A stretch of DNA of 64,000 nucleotides, from positions 19,907-83,906 of the forward strand of contig JALUWX010000029.1 of the NCBI GenBank assembly GCA_027019265.1. Reading direction: 5' to 3'. Source of the stretch: Phycisphaerales bacterium. GTDB taxonomy: Bacteria > Planctomycetota > Phycisphaerae > Phycisphaerales > UBA1924. Position 1 is the first letter of the stretch; each line of letters opens with the position of its first letter. Of this stretch, positions 8,750 through 17,176 are shown in pieces. Position numbers and translations under genes: made by a program. The notes beneath the pieces were generated by a model. It was not told where the DNA came from, ran no database searches, and was given only the letters and a program-made list of their open reading frames with translations.

Positions 8750-9910
8750 ATGAAGATCACCACCACGATCCTGACCCTCGGGCTCTGCGCCTTCAGCGCC
8801 CTCGCGCAGCCCAGCCGTCCCCAGACCCCCGAAACGCCCTTCCCCTACGAGTCCATCGACATGCTCATCGATGCAACGGACGAGGGGATGGACCAATCGC
8901 CCTGGTCCCCCGTGTACGACGGGTTCACCCACGTCCTCGGCGCGACCCTCACCCTCCCCGATCCCGAGCAGTTCGGGGAAGGCCCGTACCCCGGGGTCGT
9001 GATGATCACGGGGTCGGGTCCTCAGGACCGGGACGAGACGATCATGGCGCACAAGCCCTTCCTCGTCATCGCGGATCACCTGACGCGCCACGGGATCGCC
9101 GTCCTCCGGATGGACGACCGGGGGATCGGGAAGTCCACGGGGGTGTTCGGGCTCACGAGTGTCGAGCAGCACGCGCGCGATGCGTGGTTCGGGGTGCGAT
9201 ACATGATCGAGCACCCCAGGGTCCATGCGTCCCAGGTCGGGATCATCGGGCACTCCCAGGGGGGGATGGTCGCGCCGTACCTCGCGCTCCACGACCCGGA
9301 TGTCGCGTTCATCGTGATGCTGGCCGGGACCGGGGTGAGCGGCGCGGAGGTGCTCATCGACCAGACCGAGCTCATGTACACGAAGACCGATCTCGACGAG
9401 GACTATGTCAACGCCGCCATCGAGCGGAGACGGGTGCTCTTCGATCGGATGTGCGCCGGTGCGGAGAAGGACGAGCTCCTCGATCTCGTCAAGCAGATCG
9501 CGATCACGGAGTTCCGGGTCCCCGACGACGACAACGCGATGAAGCTCGCTGAGCAGATGCTCCCCCAGTTCAACAGCGCCCCGATGCGCTCGTTTATCTG
9601 CCACGACCCGCGTGACTACCTCCCCTGGATCAACATCCCCATCCTCGCGCTCAACGGGTCCCTCGACACCCAGGTCACCCCCCGGCTCAACCTCGATACG
9701 ATCCGAGAGACCCTCGAGAAAGCGGGGAACCGTCAGTCCACGATCATCGAGCTGGGCGGGCTCAACCACCTCTTCCAGCACGCCAAGATCGGAGCCGTCG
9801 GGGAGTACGGGACCATCGAGGAGACAATCGCGCCCGAGGTGCTCGGGATCCTCTCGTCGTGGATCAACGCGACGAGCGAACGGATCGCGCCCGCGCCCGA
9901 CGAGGAATGA
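8750..9910 (+). CDS. Secreted alpha/beta hydrolase
   Basis: A 386-residue serine hydrolase with a signal peptide (MKITTTILTLGLCAFSALAQ, cleaved near residue 19-20). ITGSGPQDRD forms the oxyanion region, GHSQGG (167-172) contains nucleophile Ser169, and LNGSLDTQV and GLNHLF probably carry the acid and the histidine. It resembles bacterial acyl-peptidase/esterase-like hydrolases (BAAT/dienelactone type); the substrate is unknown. An AGGGAG ribosome site lies about 10 nt before the ATG, and the gene starts 23 bp after the redoxin, so the two may form an operon. Confidence 0.88.
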   Translation: MKITTTILTLGLCAFSALAQPSRPQTPETPFPYESIDMLIDATDEGMDQSPWSPVYDGFTHVLGATLTLPDPEQFGEGPYPGVVMITGSGPQDRDETIMAHKPFLVIADHLTRHGIAVLRMDDRGIGKSTGVFGLTSVEQHARDAWFGVRYMIEHPRVHASQVGIIGHSQGGMVAPYLALHDPDVAFIVMLAGTGVSGAEVLIDQTELMYTKTDLDEDYVNAAIERRRVLFDRMCAGAEKDELLDLVKQIAITEFRVPDDDNAMKLAEQMLPQFNSAPMRSFICHDPRDYLPWINIPILALNGSLDTQVTPRLNLDTIRETLEKAGNRQSTIIELGGLNHLFQHAKIGAVGEYGTIEETIAPEVLGILSSWINATSERIAPAPDEE

Positions 9911-9914
9911 TCGA

Positions 9915-11306
9915 TCAGAGCAGGGTCCCGCGCAGCATCAGCAGCGCGAGCGCGAAGTAGATCGACAACCCCGACACGTCCATCAGGGTCGCAACGAGCG
10001 GCGACGACGAGGTCGCAGGGTCGAGCCCGATCCGTTCGAGGATGAGCGGGAACATCGACCCGATCAACGTCCCCCAGATCACGATAAAGAGCACGGCGAT
10101 CCCCACCGTCCCGGCCAGGAGTGGGCCGTGTTCCCCGACGTCGATGAACCCGATGCTCGACATCACGAGGACCGTGGTTGCGCCCATCAACCCGAGCGCG
10201 CACCCGAGCGCGAGACCCGTCAGGATCTCCTTGCGCATGATCGCCCACCACTGCGCCAATCGCACATCCTCGACAGCGATCGCGCGCACGAGCAGACTCG
10301 CGGCCTGGGTCCCCGTGTTCCCCCCGCTCGCAATAATCATCGGGACGAACACCGCGAGCACGACCGCTTTCCCGAGCTGCTCGTCGAAGAACCCCATCAC
10401 TCCGATCGTCAACAGCTGGAGCATGAACAGCCCGACGAGCCACACCCCGCGCTTCCGGATCATCGAGCGCACGGGTGAGTCCACGTACGGCGCATCGAGC
10501 GCCTCCATACCACCGAGCTTCTGCACGTCCTCCGTGAACTCTTCCTGCGCGACATCCGCGACGTCGTCGAACGTCACGATCCCGACGAGCAGACCCAGCG
10601 AGTCCACCACGGGCAGCGCCGTCCGGTTGTATCGGTCCATCATCCGGACCGCTTCCTCCCGGTCGTCGATCGCGCGGAGCGCGAGGAACTGCTTGTCCAT
10701 CAGCTCCTCGATCGTCGTCTCCGGATCCGCGAGCAGGAGCACCCGGATGTGGAGGTCGTCCACCAGGGTCCCGTCGTGGTCGATGACATACACCCAGTTG
10801 ACGGTTTCCGCGTCTTTCCCGTATCGACGGATATGCGCGAGCGCGTGCTCGATCGTCCATCCCCGCCGGACGCGCACGTAGTCCGGGGTCATCAATCGAC
10901 CCACGCTCTCCGCCGGGTACCCGAGGATCCCCTGGGTGATGCGCCTCGTCTCCGCGCTCATCCGTCCCATCAGGGGGGTCGCGACCTCGACGGGGAGCTC
11001 GTCGAGGATCGCCGCCCGGTCGTCCGGTTCGAGCGATTCGATCAATCGCGCGGACCGTTCGTCCCCGAGCTCGTCGAGCAGCTTCTCTTGGTCGCTCAGC
11101 TCGAGCTCCGCAAACGCATCGCTGGCCAGCTGTCTCGGAAGGACCCGGAAGATCACCGAAGCGTGTTCCGGCGCGATCGACGACAGCAGATCCGCGATGT
11201 CCGCCGGCTCGAGCACCGTCAGCGCGGTCCGAACCGTCCGATAATCGCGGTCCTCGATCATCCGGATCAGATCGGGCTCAAGCAGCTGGGTCGTGGGGGA
11301 GTGCAC
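9915..11306 (-). CDS. mgtE: MgtE-type magnesium transporter
   Basis: A 463-residue Mg2+ channel/transporter with the full MgtE order: an N-terminal superhelical domain (residues 1-125), two CBS domains (about 130-255, including RVRRGWTIEHALAHIRRYG and NRTALPVVDSLGLLVGIVT), the plug helix and five transmembrane helices from about residue 285, with the pore signature ASGGNTGTQAA. Cytosolic Mg2+ binding to the N and CBS domains gates such channels. The start is a GTG with TACCAT 6 nt upstream and no ribosome site. It is convergent with the hydrolase gene, with a 4-bp gap. Confidence 0.96.
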   Translation of the reverse strand: MHSPTTQLLEPDLIRMIEDRDYRTVRTALTVLEPADIADLLSSIAPEHASVIFRVLPRQLASDAFAELELSDQEKLLDELGDERSARLIESLEPDDRAAILDELPVEVATPLMGRMSAETRRITQGILGYPAESVGRLMTPDYVRVRRGWTIEHALAHIRRYGKDAETVNWVYVIDHDGTLVDDLHIRVLLLADPETTIEELMDKQFLALRAIDDREEAVRMMDRYNRTALPVVDSLGLLVGIVTFDDVADVAQEEFTEDVQKLGGMEALDAPYVDSPVRSMIRKRGVWLVGLFMLQLLTIGVMGFFDEQLGKAVVLAVFVPMIIASGGNTGTQAASLLVRAIAVEDVRLAQWWAIMRKEILTGLALGCALGLMGATTVLVMSSIGFIDVGEHGPLLAGTVGIAVLFIVIWGTLIGSMFPLILERIGLDPATSSSPLVATLMDVSGLSIYFALALLMLRGTLL

Positions 11307-11410
11307 GGGGGGATGGTAGAACCCATCCCGGCGTGATCCTCACAGACCGCGCAGACGGATCCGCTCCGCCCGGGGATTCCTCAACCCAACCCCACCCCGA
11401 CCCGATCCAA

Positions 11411-11430
11411 GGGGGAGAACACCCTCCCCC
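11411..11430. promoter_or_regulatory. Perfect hairpin in the pseudopilin leader
   Basis: GGGGGAG (11411-11417) and CTCCCCC (11424-11430) pair around a 6-nt loop, directly before the ribosome site GGAG at 11432-11435. A role in translation control is possible; there is no U tract. Confidence 0.4.
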
Positions 11431-11443
11431 TGGAGCGATCCCT

Positions 11444-11914
11444 ATGGAACGAATGCGCCGTGCCTTCACGCTCGTTGAGCTCATCGTTGTCATCATCGTG
11501 ATCGGGATCCTCGCCGCGATGACCATCCCCAAGCTCGCGAACGCCGCCGGAGAGACCAATATCACCGCGACGTCGCAGGATCTCAAAGCGATCGCCAACG
11601 CCGTGGTCATGTACCGCGCCGAGCACGGGGTCTTTCCACGGGATGTGAACCGGACCCAAGCCGTCGGTGTCCTCGCTCCCTACTTCAAGCAGGGCAACCC
11701 GTTCGAGAAGGACGCGCCCATCGGGGGCGCGTACGACTACGAGGGACCCCCCAACTGGGACCCCGTCCAGATCTCGATCCGTCAGAACGGGTCCAACCGA
11801 TTCACCCAGGACATGGCGCTCGAGCTCGATCGCTACATGGATAACGGGGATCTCCGCTCGGGGTCCCTGATCCTCCACGGGAGCCGGTTCGCGTACTACT
11901 TCCTGGACCACTGA
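11444..11914 (+). CDS. Type II secretion / type IV pilin-like pseudopilin
   Basis: A 156-residue protein with a prepilin leader MERMRRA followed by FTLVELIVVIIVIGILAAM, including the conserved Glu at +5. The residue before the cleavage point is Ala instead of the usual Gly. The C-terminal part resembles major pseudopilin (GspG-like) proteins by length and by the segments YRAEHGVFPRD and APIGGAYDYEGPPNW. It is a lone gene 34 kb from the assembly operon in this window. The ribosome site GGAGCGATCC ends 2 nt before the ATG; MRRAFT at 11453 is a less likely start. Confidence 0.88.
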   Translation: MERMRRAFTLVELIVVIIVIGILAAMTIPKLANAAGETNITATSQDLKAIANAVVMYRAEHGVFPRDVNRTQAVGVLAPYFKQGNPFEKDAPIGGAYDYEGPPNWDPVQISIRQNGSNRFTQDMALELDRYMDNGDLRSGSLILHGSRFAYYFLDH

Positions 11915-11962
11915 TCCCGTCCGATCCGCAAAGCCAGGCGCGGCCGGGGTCTACGATCCTCC

Positions 11963-12430
11963 ATGCGCTACCGGGTCTGTAAATCGTTCGAGATCGAGTC
12001 GGGACACATGCTCTCCAAGCACCCCGGGCGCTGTCAGTACCCCCACGGACACTCGAGGCGCGTCGATCTGGTCCTCTCGAGCGAATCCCTCGATTCCAGC
12101 GACATGGTCTGCGATTTCAAAGCCCTGAAGCTCGCCGTCGAGGAGTACATCGATTCCTACGACCACGCGCTCATGGTCAACGACTCGGACCCGATCCTCG
12201 ATTCTCTGACCGAGAAGCAGAAGACGCGCATCATCGTGTGCAAAAACGAAGATCCCACGACGGAAGTCATGGCGCGGCGCATCTACGACCATGTCTCGGA
12301 TCTCCTCCACGAAGGGGGAACCTACACGGACCCCAACGGGTTCGGGTTCACCCTGCGCGCCGGGCTCACCCTCGAACGGGTCCGGGTCACCGAGACCTCG
12401 AGCTCCTGGGCCGAATACGGGATCGACTGA
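11963..12430 (+). CDS. queD: 6-carboxytetrahydropterin synthase (QueD family)
   Basis: A 155-residue T-fold protein that converts 7,8-dihydroneopterin triphosphate to 6-carboxy-5,6,7,8-tetrahydropterin, an early step of preQ0/queuosine synthesis. Zinc ligands are His15 (ESGHML) and His28/His30 (PHGH). Cys24 is the likely catalytic cysteine, with the Asp67-His68 (YDHALM) pair and a late Glu (TETSSSWAEY) completing the site. queC and queE lie 2.4 kb downstream on the same strand. There is no ribosome site; TACGAT ends 5 nt before the ATG. Confidence 0.9.
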   Translation: MRYRVCKSFEIESGHMLSKHPGRCQYPHGHSRRVDLVLSSESLDSSDMVCDFKALKLAVEEYIDSYDHALMVNDSDPILDSLTEKQKTRIIVCKNEDPTTEVMARRIYDHVSDLLHEGGTYTDPNGFGFTLRAGLTLERVRVTETSSSWAEYGID

Positions 12431-12451
12431 TCCCCAACAAAGCCCAGAACC

Positions 12452-12479
12452 GAGCCCGGATCCGGAAACATCCGGGCTC
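12452..12479. terminator. Strong hairpin between queD and htrA-like gene
   Basis: GAGCCCGGAT (12452-12461) pairs perfectly with ATCCGGGCTC (12470-12479) around an 8-nt loop, 21 bp after the queD stop. It lacks a U tract, so it may be a weak terminator, an mRNA-stabilising hairpin or a repeat unit. Confidence 0.45.
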
Positions 12480-12561
12480 CTCGAGCGTTGGTATGGGGAA
12501 CGGCCGGGCGCGCCGAGCAGCAGCGGGCGCCCATGACAGAGTGAGAACAGGAGCGATCCGT

Positions 12562-13974
12562 ATGATGAGTTCCGCGCAGACGACTTCCGTGCTGTCCCGT
12601 GGTCTCCGAGCCCTCGCGCTCTCCTCGATCCTCACGATCGGGACGGGCGCGTCGGCGATGGACACCCTCGATCCGCCGACCAAAGAACAAGAACGCGCGA
12701 TGTCCTTCGCGAACGATCTCTCCCTCGCGTTCGAACACGCGAGCGAGACCATCGAGCCCAGCGTGGTCCACATCATCACCCAGGAGCAGACCCGGCACGG
12801 ATTCAATCGACAGGTCGGGCTCGGGTCCGGGGTCATCGTCGATACGCGCGGGTTCATCCTGACCAACGCGCACGTCGTCGAATCCGGGAAGTCGCTCAGC
12901 GTACGACTCGCCGACGGGCGCGAGGTCGAAGGCGAGATCGTCGGGACCTTCGCGGAGTCCGACATCGCCGTCGTCAAGATCGAAGCCACCGGGCTCACCC
13001 CGGCCCAGTTCGGGGATTCCGAAGCCCTGCGCGTCGGGCAATGGGTCCTCGCGATCGGGTCCCCCTTCGGGTTCCAGCAGAGCGTGACGGCCGGGATCGT
13101 CAGCGCGAAAGGACGGGGCTCCATCGAAGGCCCGATGAGCACGGATTGGGACAACCCCCCCCAGCGCTTCCAAGAGTTCATCCAGACCGACGCGGCGATC
13201 AACCCCGGGAACTCCGGAGGACCCCTCGTCGATCTCAACGGGAAGGTCGTCGGGCTCAACACGGCCATCGCGTCACGCTCCGGCGGGAACAACGGGCTCG
13301 GGTTCGCGATCCCCATCGATATCGCGAAAGCCATCATGGAACGGATCGTTGACTCCGGACGGGTCGATCGGGGTTGGCTCGGGATCCAGATGGGTCGTCT
13401 CGAACCCGAACGCGCGATCAAGCTCGGGATCGACGGCGGGGTCGTGCTCGATCGGGTCATCGACGACGGCCCGGCGGACCGCGCGGGTCTGCAAGACGGC
13501 GACATCGTCGTCGCGATCGGCGGGCGCGCCACCGAAAACCTCGTCCGATTCAGCAACGCGATCATGCTCGCGCGACCCGGGGTCCCCGTCGAGATCGACT
13601 ACATCCGCGGGGACAGGAAACGCTCCACCAGCGCCGTCGTCGAGGACCGGGACGAACAGCAAGCGCTCGCATACGGCGGGGTCTACCTCGAGGATCTCGG
13701 GATCACCCTCATCCCGCGTCAGATGAATATCACCCGGGGAAGGCGCGTCGTCGGATCGGTCGAAGGGTTCGAGATCCTCCGGATCGTTGACAACTCACTC
13801 GCGGACGAATCCGGGTTCGAAGCGGGAGACTTCATCTACGAAATCGAAGGACGCTCCTTCGATGACGCGGAGTCCGTCGAACGCTTCTTCGATCGTGCGG
13901 ATCTCGAGCACGGGGTGCGTATCAAGCTCCGGAGAGGAGACGCGAGCGGGTACATCGATCTCCGGAAGGATTGA
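12562..13974 (+). CDS. Periplasmic HtrA/DegP-like serine protease with two PDZ domains
   Basis: A 470-residue envelope protease for damaged proteins. A signal peptide spans about residues 1-32 (cleavage near ASA-M). A trypsin-like domain follows with catalytic His104 (TNAHVV), Asp134 (ESDIAVVK) and Ser218 (NPGNSGGPL). Two PDZ domains lie at about residues 285-375 ([19 protein letters not shown]) and 380-470. The ATG at 12562 is preceded by AGGAGCGATCC; an upstream in-frame region overlapping queD is not coding. It is convergent with the following gene, with a 2-bp gap. Confidence 0.93.
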   Translation: MMSSAQTTSVLSRGLRALALSSILTIGTGASAMDTLDPPTKEQERAMSFANDLSLAFEHASETIEPSVVHIITQEQTRHGFNRQVGLGSGVIVDTRGFILTNAHVVESGKSLSVRLADGREVEGEIVGTFAESDIAVVKIEATGLTPAQFGDSEALRVGQWVLAIGSPFGFQQSVTAGIVSAKGRGSIEGPMSTDWDNPPQRFQEFIQTDAAINPGNSGGPLVDLNGKVVGLNTAIASRSGGNNGLGFAIPIDIAKAIMERIVDSGRVDRGWLGIQMGRLEPERAIKLGIDGGVVLDRVIDDGPADRAGLQDGDIVVAIGGRATENLVRFSNAIMLARPGVPVEIDYIRGDRKRSTSAVVEDRDEQQALAYGGVYLEDLGITLIPRQMNITRGRRVVGSVEGFEILRIVDNSLADESGFEAGDFIYEIEGRSFDDAESVERFFDRADLEHGVRIKLRRGDASGYIDLRKD

Positions 13975-13976
13975 TC

Positions 13977-14741
13977 TCAGGACCCCGCGCGGACCTTCTT
14001 GATCTTCGCGATGAGCTTGTCCGAGCGGATCCGGAACCCCGCTTTGATCCTCGAGCCCTGGAGCTCAGCGCGGATCCGCCGGATCTCTTCGCGCGACGGG
14101 TCCAGGGGCGCAAGCGACTGCGCCAACCACCCACGCACGCGCTTGCGCGGCGAATGCTTCGTCACCCAGTACAGCAGCGCCCCGAAGATCGTCACCACCG
14201 CGCCGGCCGCGCCGACCAGCGCCCACACGTTCCCGGATTCGCGCCACCCCCAATACCCCAGCGCCATCACGAGCAGACACCCGAGCAGGATCAGCAGCTT
14301 CACGAAGGGGGTCAAACGCTCGAACGAGTCCTCGTCGTAGATCCGCGCGAAGCAGTACATCGCGTGACGGATGAGCTCTTCGCGCTGATCGGGCTTGAGC
14401 TTCCCCTCCCGTCGCGCCTGCTCCATCCGCGCACAGTCCTCGATCCGGGACCGAACGATCGGGAGCGCCTCGGGCTCGTGGGTCCCGACCGCGCCCTTCC
14501 CCGGGACGACCCGCACATCACGCTCGTCCGCGCTCCGCTCCACCCGCGCGGCGCACACCACGCACGTCAGCTCGTGATGGATCTGTCCCACAGGACCCCG
14601 ATCCAGACACAGGGTGTACCGGTGATGACCGGCCAGCGCGAGCTTGAACCTGCGTTCGCACCGACACACCGGACAGAAGTCCGACGTGACCCCCACGGGG
14701 CGCACACGCAACACCTTCGCACTCAACAGCGAGAGCGGCAT
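13977..14741 (-). CDS. Membrane protein with N-terminal cysteine pairs (zinc-ribbon-like)
   Basis: A 254-residue protein of unknown function. The N-terminal part has CPVC followed by C (residues about 23-28) and a later TCVVC pair, as in a zinc ribbon. Two hydrophobic helices follow (about residues 152-172 and 178-198). The C-terminus is basic and helical ([16 protein letters not shown]). The ATG at 14741 was chosen because TAGGAT lies 7 nt upstream; an in-frame start at 14780 would add 13 residues. It is divergent from queC. Confidence 0.72.
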   Translation of the reverse strand: MPLSLLSAKVLRVRPVGVTSDFCPVCRCERRFKLALAGHHRYTLCLDRGPVGQIHHELTCVVCAARVERSADERDVRVVPGKGAVGTHEPEALPIVRSRIEDCARMEQARREGKLKPDQREELIRHAMYCFARIYDEDSFERLTPFVKLLILLGCLLVMALGYWGWRESGNVWALVGAAGAVVTIFGALLYWVTKHSPRKRVRGWLAQSLAPLDPSREEIRRIRAELQGSRIKAGFRIRSDKLIAKIKKVRAGS

Positions 14742-14784
14742 AACTCGTATCCTACCAGAAACTTGGCGCTCAGGTTCCACAATC

Positions 14785-14799
14785 CGGCGCGTTGCGCCG
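14785..14799. promoter_or_regulatory. Short GC hairpin before queC
   Basis: CGGCGC (14785-14790) and GCGCCG (14794-14799) pair around GTT, 18 nt before the queC ATG. Too small to be a recognised riboswitch class. Confidence 0.3.
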
Positions 14800-14816
14800 A
14801 GCTACCCTACATTCCC

Positions 14817-15530
14817 ATGATCGTTGACTCCTCCAAAGCCGCCGTCTGTCTCCTCTCCGGGGGTCTCGACAGCGCCACCACCCTCGCGATCGCGCGTCAC
14901 GAGGGGTACGACTGCCACTGCATCTCCTTCGCTTACGGGCAGCGCCACACGATCGAGCTCGAAGCCGCGCGCAGAGTCGCGGACTCACTCGGCGCAACCA
15001 CCCACCAGATCGTGAACCTCGACACCACCATCTTCCAGGGGTGGAGCGCGCTCACCGGCGGCGAAGACGTCCCCAAGGACCGGGACCCGCGCGAGATGGA
15101 GCACGACATCCCGAGCACGTACGTCCCCGCGCGCAACCTCATCTTCCTCTCCATCGCCGCCGGGATCGCGGAGGGGTTCGGTGCGCGCGAGATCTATATC
15201 GGCGCGAACGCCGTGGACTACTCCGGGTACCCGGACTGCCGGGTCGAGTTCCTCGAGTCCTTCCAGACCACCATGAACCTCGGGACCAAAGCGGGGGTGT
15301 CGGGGGACACGACGCGCATCCACGCGCCCCTCGTGAACCTGACCAAAGCGCGGATCATCGAGCAAGGGATCGCGCTCGGGGTTGACTACGCGCTCACCCA
15401 TTCGTGCTACGACCCCGACGACCAGGGGCGCGCGTGCGGGCGCTGCGATTCGTGCGCGATCCGTCGGGACGGATTCAAAAACGCGGGGGTCGATGACCCG
15501 ACGATCTACTCACCCGGAGCGATCCCGTGA
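14817..15530 (+). CDS. queC: 7-cyano-7-deazaguanine synthase QueC
   Basis: A 237-residue ATP-dependent enzyme that turns 7-carboxy-7-deazaguanine plus ammonia into preQ0. LSGGLDSAT (residues 13-21) is the PP-loop, and the C-terminal Zn knot is formed by the four Cys of [26 protein letters not shown] and [16 protein letters not shown] are family-typical. The ATG at 14817 has no ribosome site; TACATT ends 3 nt before it, and a second hexamer, TACCCT, lies 8 nt before. Its stop overlaps the queE start by 4 nt (GTGA), so the two are translationally coupled. Confidence 0.95.
   Translation: MIVDSSKAAVCLLSGGLDSATTLAIARHEGYDCHCISFAYGQRHTIELEAARRVADSLGATTHQIVNLDTTIFQGWSALTGGEDVPKDRDPREMEHDIPSTYVPARNLIFLSIAAGIAEGFGAREIYIGANAVDYSGYPDCRVEFLESFQTTMNLGTKAGVSGDTTRIHAPLVNLTKARIIEQGIALGVDYALTHSCYDPDDQGRACGRCDSCAIRRDGFKNAGVDDPTIYSPGAIP
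15516..15525 (+). promoter_or_regulatory. Ribosome site GGAGCGATCC before queE
   Basis: The 10-mer lies inside the end of queC, 1 nt before the queE GTG. The same 10-mer precedes the pseudopilin ATG (11432-11441) and the HtrA-like ATG (12550-12559), each time 2 nt before the start codon. Confidence 0.55.
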
Positions 15531-16234
15531 CCACCCTCCCGATCAGCGAGACCTTTGTCTCCATCCAGGGAGAGGGCAAGCTCACGGGCACCCCGAGCTG
15601 GTTCTGCCGACTCTCCGGGTGCAACCTCCGCTGCACCTGGTGCGACACCCCGTATGCGAGCTGGAACCCCGAGAAAGCAAACCGATCCATCGACGAGCTC
15701 GTCACCGAAGCGCTCGCGCACCCCGCGCGTCATGCCGTGCTGACCGGAGGCGAGCCCATGATGTTCAAAGGGCTCATCCCCCTGAGCCAAGCGCTCGCGC
15801 ACGAAGGGTTCCACATCACGATCGAGACGGCCGGGACCCTCACCCTCCCCGGGCTCGTGTGCCACCTGATGTCGATCTCCCCCAAACTCGCGAACTCCAC
15901 CCCCGTCGATGACCCGCGCGATCCCGGCGGCGCATGGGCGAAGCGCCACGAAGCGCGGAGACTCGACTACGAAGCGCTCAACGAGTGCATCGCGAGCGCC
16001 CCCGATCGTCAGCTCAAGTTCGTTGTGTCCACCCCAAGCGACCTCGACGAGATCGACGGCGTGCTCACCAACCTCCGGGGGTACGCGCCGAGCGACGTCA
16101 TGCTCATGCCCGAAGGGGTCACCCTCCCCGAACCCTCGCGCGTCGATTGGATCGTCGAAACCTGCATGAAGCGCGGCTGGACCTACTGCCCGCGCCTCCA
16201 CATCGCGCTCTTCGGCGACACCCGCGGCACCTAA
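15527..16234 (+). CDS. queE: 7-carboxy-7-deazaguanine synthase QueE
   Basis: A 235-residue radical SAM enzyme that contracts 6-carboxytetrahydropterin to 7-carboxy-7-deazaguanine. The [4Fe-4S] ligands are Cys32, Cys36 and Cys39 ([11 protein letters not shown]), and TGGEPM forms the SAM-binding loop. It starts at a GTG that overlaps the queC stop. With QueD and QueC it gives three steps of preQ0 synthesis; the GTP cyclohydrolase I step and later steps are not in the window. Confidence 0.95.
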   Translation: MTTLPISETFVSIQGEGKLTGTPSWFCRLSGCNLRCTWCDTPYASWNPEKANRSIDELVTEALAHPARHAVLTGGEPMMFKGLIPLSQALAHEGFHITIETAGTLTLPGLVCHLMSISPKLANSTPVDDPRDPGGAWAKRHEARRLDYEALNECIASAPDRQLKFVVSTPSDLDEIDGVLTNLRGYAPSDVMLMPEGVTLPEPSRVDWIVETCMKRGWTYCPRLHIALFGDTRGT

Positions 16235-16250
16235 CGCCCCCCCGTCCTCA

Positions 16251-16610
16251 TCAGTCGCGCCATTTCTTGATCACCACCCCGTCCTCATCGAACTTCACGT
16301 GCACGCTCTGCTCGATCTGTTTCTTCGATGCGCCGTTGAAGATCAGGAACACCCGACCCGCGCCCGCATCCGTCCGGGTCCAGTGCCAGGACCAGGTCTC
16401 GCACCCGTCGTCGTGCACTTCCTTCGAGCTGGGCTCGCTCAGCGCGTGGAGCACGTCCTCCTTCGTCGATCGACGCTCGTCCACGCTCGCGATCGCCGAG
16501 GGTTGCACGTACGCGCCGTCGATCCGGGTCGCGCTCGCGCTCGAAACGAGGCACCCCCCCATCGGGAGGATCGTGAGCAAAGAAGCGAGAATCAGCGCGG
16601 CGCGTGTCAT
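16251..16610 (-). CDS. BamE/OmlA-like lipoprotein
   Basis: A 119-residue lipoprotein: signal MTRAALILASLLTILPMGGC with the lipobox Cys at residue 20. A short SmpA/OmlA-like domain follows, with the STKEDVLHALSEPSS helix, a WSWHW strand, FLIFN, and a closing VKFDEDGVVIKKW strand. BamE-like proteins assist outer-membrane protein assembly, but the fold is also used elsewhere. The ATG at 16610 follows an AGGGGAA ribosome site; the longer frame to 16727 overlaps the divergent gene. A second protein of this type lies at 34251-34664. Confidence 0.72.
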   Translation of the reverse strand: MTRAALILASLLTILPMGGCLVSSASATRIDGAYVQPSAIASVDERRSTKEDVLHALSEPSSKEVHDDGCETWSWHWTRTDAGAGRVFLIFNGASKKQIEQSVHVKFDEDGVVIKKWRD

Positions 16611-16711
16611 GGGTGTTCCCCTCGGGGGTTGGTGGTTTCCATCGGTATTCGGATCCAGACCGCACAAGTTGCACACCCCTGACACGATCCACGAGCGACC
16701 TACACTCGCGC

Positions 16712-17071
16712 ATGAGCGACACCCCATCCCGATACGACGAGTTCCAGCGCTTCCGATCCGAGCTCAACGACAAGATCCTCGCGCGAGGGACCACGACCAC
16801 GAAACGCTTCTTCACCCTCGACACCAACGCCTACAAAGCGGGCGCGATCGACGAGAAGACCAAGGAACTCCTCGGACTGAGCGCCTCCATGGTCCTGCGC
16901 TGCGATGACTGCATCGCGTATCACGTGGATCAAGCCGTCAACGCCGGCGCGACCGACGAGGAGCTCTTCGAGACATTCGACATCGCGCTCATCGTGGGTG
17001 GGTCGATCGTGATCCCCCATCTCCGGAGAGCCGTGTCCTTCCTCGAGGAGTGCCGAGCACGGAATCCCTGA
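16712..17071 (+). CDS. Carboxymuconolactone decarboxylase / AhpD-like protein
   Basis: A 119-residue all-helical CMD-family protein with the redox motif RCDDCIAYHV (Cys64, Cys67, His71), typical of AhpD-like alkylhydroperoxidases. It is expected to act as a small thiol peroxidase or partner reductase in the cytosol. The ATG has no ribosome site; TACACT ends 5 nt before it. A second, longer relative occurs at 52244. Confidence 0.9.
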   Translation: MSDTPSRYDEFQRFRSELNDKILARGTTTTKRFFTLDTNAYKAGAIDEKTKELLGLSASMVLRCDDCIAYHVDQAVNAGATDEELFETFDIALIVGGSIVIPHLRRAVSFLEECRARNP

Positions 17072-17113
17072 TCCAAACCCCCGATTCCAGCCCCGAATCA
17101 CCGATTCCCCCCT

Positions 17114-17141
17114 TTGGGAATCGCCCGGATTCTGATACGAT
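17114..17141 (+). promoter_or_regulatory. Candidate promoter of the FG-GAP protein
   Basis: TTGGGA (17114-17119) and an extended -10, TGA-TACGAT (hexamer 17136-17141), are separated by 16 nt and lie about 40 bp before the ATG. The 10-mer GATACGATCG here recurs at 2935-2944, before the other + strand dockerin-tailed gene. Confidence 0.35.
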
Positions 17142-17176
17142 CGATCTCCACACACCATCCGACCCGGAGAGAGATC

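Noticed and set aside
14785..14816. Possible preQ1 riboswitch before queC.
   Set aside because: Only a 6-bp hairpin and about 30 nt of leader; no conserved preQ1 aptamer core is visible, and the gene may be leaderless.
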